A stretch of 9,201 nucleotides of DNA from CAZUCD01 sp964618855 (GTDB lineage Bacteria > Sumerlaeota > Sumerlaeia > SLMS01 > JANRJK01), in contig CAZUCD010000150.1 of assembly GCA_964618855.1 (NCBI GenBank), forward strand, positions 1-9,201, given 5' to 3'. The position numbers and the translations under genes are program-made. The notes under the pieces are model-generated. The model ran no database searches and had not been told where the DNA came from. It was given only the letters and a program-made list of their open reading frames with translations. Positions 6,285 to 9,201 of the stretch are shown piece by piece; position 1 is the stretch's first letter, and each line of letters starts with the position of its first letter.

Positions 6285-7336
6285 TTCGGCAGGTCCAGCG
6301 CGAGTCCGAGGGCGGACGCCACCTGCCGCGCCAGGTCATGCGGCGTGTTGCGTGCGTTGGCGCATCCCACCTTCAGCTCGCGGAGGATGTAGGACGTCCC
6401 CACCGCGTTGTCCGTCACGGGGCCGCTGATCACGTCGGGGCGGTGCCCGAGCTTCTCCAGGAGCCCGACCCCGCCCCACGCGCCGACCAGATCGTTCGCG
6501 CAAAGTACGCGCGCTTTCGTCCGCCGCCGGATGCTGTCGTCCTCAAGGATGCTTCCCGTGTTGTATCCGCCGATGATGCCGTCCCCAAGTTCGAGGAGGA
6601 TCGCGTCGGGGGACGACTTCTCCAGGTGCGCTATGACGGCGCGCGCGACGGATGCGAGGTCCTTCATGCGTACCGTGCTCGGCAGCCCGCAGTCTATGAA
6701 CGAGGCGGTTGCGATCGCTCCGTTGTCCGACATCGAGAGCAGGTCGCGGAGTGCGGCGACCCCGGAAAGCTTCCCGGAGGCGATGCGCAGCCCGCCGAGC
6801 GAAAGCAGGCGGATGATCTCGCTTCCCGCGTAGGTCTTCCCCGCGTTCATGCACGTGCCGAGAATCAGGATGAGCGGCGGGCCCTCCACGCGCAGTTCGG
6901 CGCACGGCGGCAGTGCGAAGTCGCGGATGTTCATGGGCAGGCCGTTGCGCAGCACGGCGCCCAGGACTTCAACGGGGATCGGCGGGCCCGTCTCCTTGTT
7001 CCAGGAGGAGCAGATGCCCAGGACGCCGCCCATGTTCAAAAGGTGGATCGTATCCCCCTCCTTGAGCGAATCCGGCACATCGCCCATGTAGCCGTGCAGC
7101 GCCTGGCGCGCGCCAAGCACCCCCGCGATCAGGTTGCCCGTGACGATCTTGGCCTTTCGGCCGTTCGGCAGCTCGATCTCGCCGTAGAGGCGGCTTTCAC
7201 CCATCGCGCGACCCACGACCACGGCGCCCTCCTCCGCGACGCAGTCCGGCGACACCTCAACGATCTGTCCGAGGCGCGCGGGATGCGTGCCCGAGCCGAT
7301 CCTATCGAGGCGAATCTTGCGGAGGAACTTCTTCAT
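6281..7336 (-). CDS. Uncharacterised P-loop protein in the arginine operon (SIMIBI/dethiobiotin-synthetase-like; DUF1611-like architecture)
   Basis: 351 aa; I do not recognise a characterised family. The N-terminal half (about 1-145) is beta-rich, with KAKIVTGNLIAGVLG near 61-75 and EGDTIHLLNMGGVLGICSS near 93-111. From residue 154 comes a nucleotide-binding domain: hydrophobic strand LILIL, then GTCMNAGKT at 160-168, a Walker A with dethiobiotin-synthetase spacing (GTDxxxGKT). It continues with SGKLSGVAALRD (187-198), DCGLPSTV (215-222), a strand and acidic loop ILLELGDGIIGG (246-257), and a C-terminal Rossmann-like segment. The plan (beta N-domain plus GT-x(4)-GK P-loop) recalls DUF1611 proteins, which include a reported D-glutamate N-acetyltransferase, DgcN; similarity is weak by eye. 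The ATG at 7336 lacks a clear Shine-Dalgarno. The stop overlaps the argC start, so the products are probably made together. A role in arginine synthesis is inference from position. Confidence 0.6.
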   Translation of the reverse strand: MKKFLRKIRLDRIGSGTHPARLGQIVEVSPDCVAEEGAVVVGRAMGESRLYGEIELPNGRKAKIVTGNLIAGVLGARQALHGYMGDVPDSLKEGDTIHLLNMGGVLGICSSWNKETGPPIPVEVLGAVLRNGLPMNIRDFALPPCAELRVEGPPLILILGTCMNAGKTYAGSEIIRLLSLGGLRIASGKLSGVAALRDLLSMSDNGAIATASFIDCGLPSTVRMKDLASVARAVIAHLEKSSPDAILLELGDGIIGGYNTGSILEDDSIRRRTKARVLCANDLVGAWGGVGLLEKLGHRPDVISGPVTDNAVGTSYILRELKVGCANARNTPHDLARQVASALGLALDLPK

Positions 7337-7390
7337 GTCGTTTCGCGTGACGTCCTTGCTTCCCCGGATTTGTTGCGATCACACAGCACC

Positions 7391-7408
7391 CGGCAACGGG
7401 CGTTGTCG
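7391..7408 (-). terminator. Short hairpin just after proS
   Basis: CGGCAAC (7391-7397) and GTTGTCG (7402-7408) form a 7-bp stem (one G-T wobble) with a GGGC loop, 3 nt beyond the proS stop codon and 54 nt before the P-loop start codon. No T-run follows on the minus strand, so it is not a convincing intrinsic terminator. It may partly attenuate read-through, protect an mRNA end after processing, or be chance. Confidence 0.25.
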
Positions 7409-7411
7409 CTC

Positions 7412-8872
7412 TCAGTATGCCCTCGCGAAGAGCGCGCGGCACTTCGCCGGCTTCCCGGAGTAGATGTCCACGTCGCCCGCCTGCGCCACGCCGCGACCAT
7501 CGAGGGGGATGCAGCGGATGGTCGCCTTAGTCTGTTCCTTTACGGCGCCCTCGGAGTCCGCGGTTCCGTCCCAGGGGCACAGCAGGAACCCGCGCTTGGT
7601 CTCAATCAAGTTGCAGAACTCCTCCCAGTTGGCGGGGGAGTGGGTGTTCGCCTCGCGGAACGCGAGCGCGGCGGCCAGCATCCCCTTCTGGATGTCCAGC
7701 AGCAGGGCCTGCACGGTCGGGACGAGCTCGGTCTCGGGCACCTGGATCTTCTCCCTCGTGTCCCGCCTGACGAGGGTTACGACGCCCTTTTCGAGGTCCT
7801 TTGGGCCGATCTCTGCGCGCAGCGGAACGCCCTTCACCTCCCACTCCGTGAACTTGAACCCGGGCCTGAGCGTATCGCGCACGTCAGCGCGCGCACGCAC
7901 ACCCGCGTCGCGCAGCGCCTTCGTGAGCGCCTGCACCTTCGCGTTCAGCGTCTCCTCCATGCCGGACTTGTAGATCGGCACGAGCACTGTCTGCACGGGT
8001 GCTATGCGCGGCGGCAGCTTGAGCCCGTTGTCGTCCCCGTGCGTCATGACGACGGCGCCGATCAGCCGTGTCGAGACACCCCAGCTTGTCTGCCAGGCGA
8101 ACTTCTCCGTGTTGTCCACGTCGAGGAACTTGATGCCGAACCCCTTGGCAAAGTGCTGCCCGAGATTGTGGCTCGTTCCGGCCTGAAGCGCCATGCCGTC
8201 CTGCATCAGCGCCTCGACCGTGTAGGTCTTCTCGGCGCCGGCGAAGCGCTCGGCGTCGCTCTTCTGCCCCGCGACGGCGGGGATCGCCAACTCGGTCTCG
8301 AGGAACTCGCGGTAGACCTCGAGCATCTGCATCGTCTCCGCCTGGGCCTCCTCCTCCGTGCGGTGGACCGTGTGGCCCTCCTGCCAAAGGAACTCCGACG
8401 TGCGCAGGAAGAGGCGCGTGCGCTTCTCCCAGCGCACCACATTCGCCCACTGGTTGATCAAGATGGGCAGGTCGCGGTAGCTCTGCACCCACTTCGCGTA
8501 GATCGAGCAGATGATCGCCTCGCTCGTCGGGCGGATCGCCAGGCGCTCCTCCAGCTTGTTCGCACCGCCATGGGTGACCCACGCACACTCCGGGGCGAAC
8601 CCCTCGACGTGCTCGGCCTCCTTCGTCAGGAGCGACTCCGGCACGAAGAGGGGAAAGTACGCGTTCTCGTGCCCCGTGTCCTTGATTCGGCGATCCAGCG
8701 CATCGCGCAGGTTCTCCCAGAGGCCATAGCCGTACGGCTTGATGACCATGCAGCCCTTGATGTCCGTATAGTCCGCCATACCCGCATTGCGGACCGTGGC
8801 GATGTACCACTCGGAGAAGTCCTCGGCGCGGGAGGGAATCCGGTCGGGGGATTTGGAGACGGCTTCGGACAT
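7412..8872 (-). CDS. proS: Prolyl-tRNA synthetase, archaeal/eukaryotic-like (Thermus) type
   Basis: Class II aminoacyl-tRNA synthetase charging tRNA-Pro in the cytosol. The 486 aa align along their length with Thermus thermophilus ProRS and lack the large editing insertion of the E. coli-type enzyme. Motif 2 is FLRTSEFLWQEGHT (155-168) and motif 3 GDDNGLKLPPRIAP (279-292). IRPTSE (113-118), HVEGF (88-92), QAGTSHNLGQ (230-239) and the anticodon-binding domain with GYKFTEWE-like GFKFTEWEVKG (338-348) are present. The protein ends in the conserved C-terminal tyrosine (FARAY). The zinc module is degraded: only Cys432 and scattered Cys454/Cys478 remain, not the CxxxxC...CxxC ligands of Thermus. 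The ATG at 8872 fits the family N-terminus; an in-frame ATG at 9007 would add 45 residues unlike the family, although GAGG lies just before it. It heads the minus-strand run, 75 nt before the P-loop gene. Confidence 0.95.
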   Translation of the reverse strand: MSEAVSKSPDRIPSRAEDFSEWYIATVRNAGMADYTDIKGCMVIKPYGYGLWENLRDALDRRIKDTGHENAYFPLFVPESLLTKEAEHVEGFAPECAWVTHGGANKLEERLAIRPTSEAIICSIYAKWVQSYRDLPILINQWANVVRWEKRTRLFLRTSEFLWQEGHTVHRTEEEAQAETMQMLEVYREFLETELAIPAVAGQKSDAERFAGAEKTYTVEALMQDGMALQAGTSHNLGQHFAKGFGIKFLDVDNTEKFAWQTSWGVSTRLIGAVVMTHGDDNGLKLPPRIAPVQTVLVPIYKSGMEETLNAKVQALTKALRDAGVRARADVRDTLRPGFKFTEWEVKGVPLRAEIGPKDLEKGVVTLVRRDTREKIQVPETELVPTVQALLLDIQKGMLAAALAFREANTHSPANWEEFCNLIETKRGFLLCPWDGTADSEGAVKEQTKATIRCIPLDGRGVAQAGDVDIYSGKPAKCRALFARAY

Positions 8873-9122
8873 GGGCGGCTTGGTACGTCCGTCGTGGGGA
8901 TGGCCCGCGGCAAAGCCCCGCCGGGGGACGCGGATTAACGGCCCGCACCGCTGTGGACGCAATGGCACTTCAAAGTCAAACGGTTGCGCCCAGTGCTGCT
9001 GCGGCATCGTCCTCAGGCCGAGGGGACCACCATCGCCCCGCGGCCTCCCCTTCAGAAAGCAACGCGGTTCACCTTGACGCGCCCCCCCCGGCGGCTATTG
9101 CATCCCCCTCCCTCAGCACGGT
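8873..9122. other. Divergent spacer between proS and tRNA-Pro
   Basis: This 250-bp spacer separates two divergent genes. It contains the tRNA promoter candidate near its right end, a C8 run (9082-9089) and a short GC palindrome CCCCGCCGGGG (8916-8926). The proS frame stays open to 9007, but that extension does not look like ProRS. I see no T-box features and no convincing minus-strand promoter. Confidence 0.5.
9074..9101 (+). promoter_or_regulatory. Candidate promoter of tRNA-Pro
   Basis: TTGACG at 9074-9079 matches a -35 at five of six positions. TATTGC at 9096-9101 is a partial -10 after a 16-bp spacer that includes a run of eight C. The predicted start near 9108 would give a tRNA precursor leader of about 15 nt, which is normal. 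Confidence 0.4.
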
Positions 9123-9199
9123 CGGGGCGTAGCGCAGCCTGGTAGCGCACTCGCCTGGGGGGCGAGTGGTCGCTGGTTCAAATCCAGTCGCCCCGACCA
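9123..9199 (+). tRNA. tRNA-Pro (anticodon GGG)
   Basis: A complete cloverleaf can be drawn. The 7-bp acceptor is CGGGGCG (9123-9129) with CGCCCCG (9189-9195), T8 and A9 follow, and the D stem is GCGC/GCGC with GG at 9141-9142. The anticodon stem CTCGC/GCGAG surrounds loop CTGGGGG, giving anticodon GGG at 9157-9159 for CCC/CCU codons. The variable loop has 5 nt, and the T arm has loop TTCAAAT with one G-T closing pair. Discriminator A73 (9196) and CCA (9197-9199) are encoded. C1-G72 with A73 is the bacterial tRNA-Pro identity pattern. It is divergent from proS. Confidence 0.97.
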
Positions 9200-9201
9200 T
9201 C

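Noticed and set aside
6023..8938. A 971-codon plus-strand open frame running opposite argC, the P-loop gene and proS
   Set aside because: It is antisense to three genes with clear families or coupling, its product is arginine-, histidine- and leucine-rich without domains, and long antisense frames are expected in GC-rich coding DNA.
8873..9007. Upstream extension of proS to an ATG at 9007
   Set aside because: A GAGG lies close by, but the added 45 residues do not resemble ProRS, and the family N-terminus (EDFSEWY) follows the ATG at 8872 at the usual distance.
9082..9089. Run of eight C residues upstream of tRNA-Pro as a phase-variation tract
   Set aside because: It falls in the spacer of a tRNA promoter candidate, not in a surface-protein gene, and eight C in GC-rich DNA is not remarkable by itself.
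8873..9122. A T-box leader regulating proS by tRNA-Pro
   Set aside because: No T-box bulge sequence or antiterminator/terminator pair was seen on the minus strand, despite the neighbouring tRNA-Pro.
1..9201. CRISPR arrays, insertion sequences, phage genes or defence modules
   Set aside because: No regularly spaced repeats, transposase or integrase motifs, or toxin-antitoxin pairs were seen; the tRNA gene at the edge has no attachment-site duplicate within the window.

Overview
This 9.2-kb, high-GC window comes from a bacterial chromosome and holds housekeeping metabolism, not a mobile or defence island. The phylum cannot be fixed from the sequence. The arginine genes use an N-acetylornithine carbamoyltransferase of the Xanthomonas/Bacteroidota kind. 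Prolyl-tRNA synthetase is the archaeal/eukaryotic-like (Thermus-type) form, and methionine synthase is the cobalamin-dependent form. These features together suggest an environmental, non-enterobacterial lineage. Acidobacteriota, Gemmatimonadota, Eisenbacteria-like or FCB-group relatives are guesses only.

Layout. Positions 1-2417 (minus) carry the first ~805 codons of metH; its 3' end lies outside the window. Positions 2418-2762 are a divergent intergenic region with a nearly perfect palindrome, a third copy of its half-site, and a separate stem-forming repeat in the metH leader. Positions 2763-3254 (plus) encode a small DUF1579-family protein that ends 5 bp from the converging argB stop. From 8872 down to 3260 (minus) lies a tight five-gene run: proS, an unrecognised P-loop protein, argC, N-acetylornithine carbamoyltransferase, argB. 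At the right edge a complete tRNA-Pro(GGG) gene with encoded CCA reads on the plus strand, divergent from proS.

How the genes fit together. ArgB and ArgC carry N-acetylglutamate through the phosphate to the semialdehyde. The carbamoyltransferase is predicted to act on N-acetylornithine, so the operon points to the variant arginine route in which N-acetylcitrulline, not ornithine, is the intermediate. The aminotransferase, deacetylase, argG, argH and an obvious N-acetylglutamate synthase are not in the window.

The 351-residue P-loop protein is the most interesting unknown. It is translationally coupled to argC (GTGA overlap), so it is a strong candidate for an arginine-pathway or linked role. 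Three pathway enzymes also show unusual active-site residues: Glu for the carboxylated Lys in the carbamoyltransferase, a missing FTPH histidine in ArgC, and an altered SGKDG-type loop in ArgB. The pairing of proS with tRNA-Pro next to the arginine genes is a second notable arrangement.
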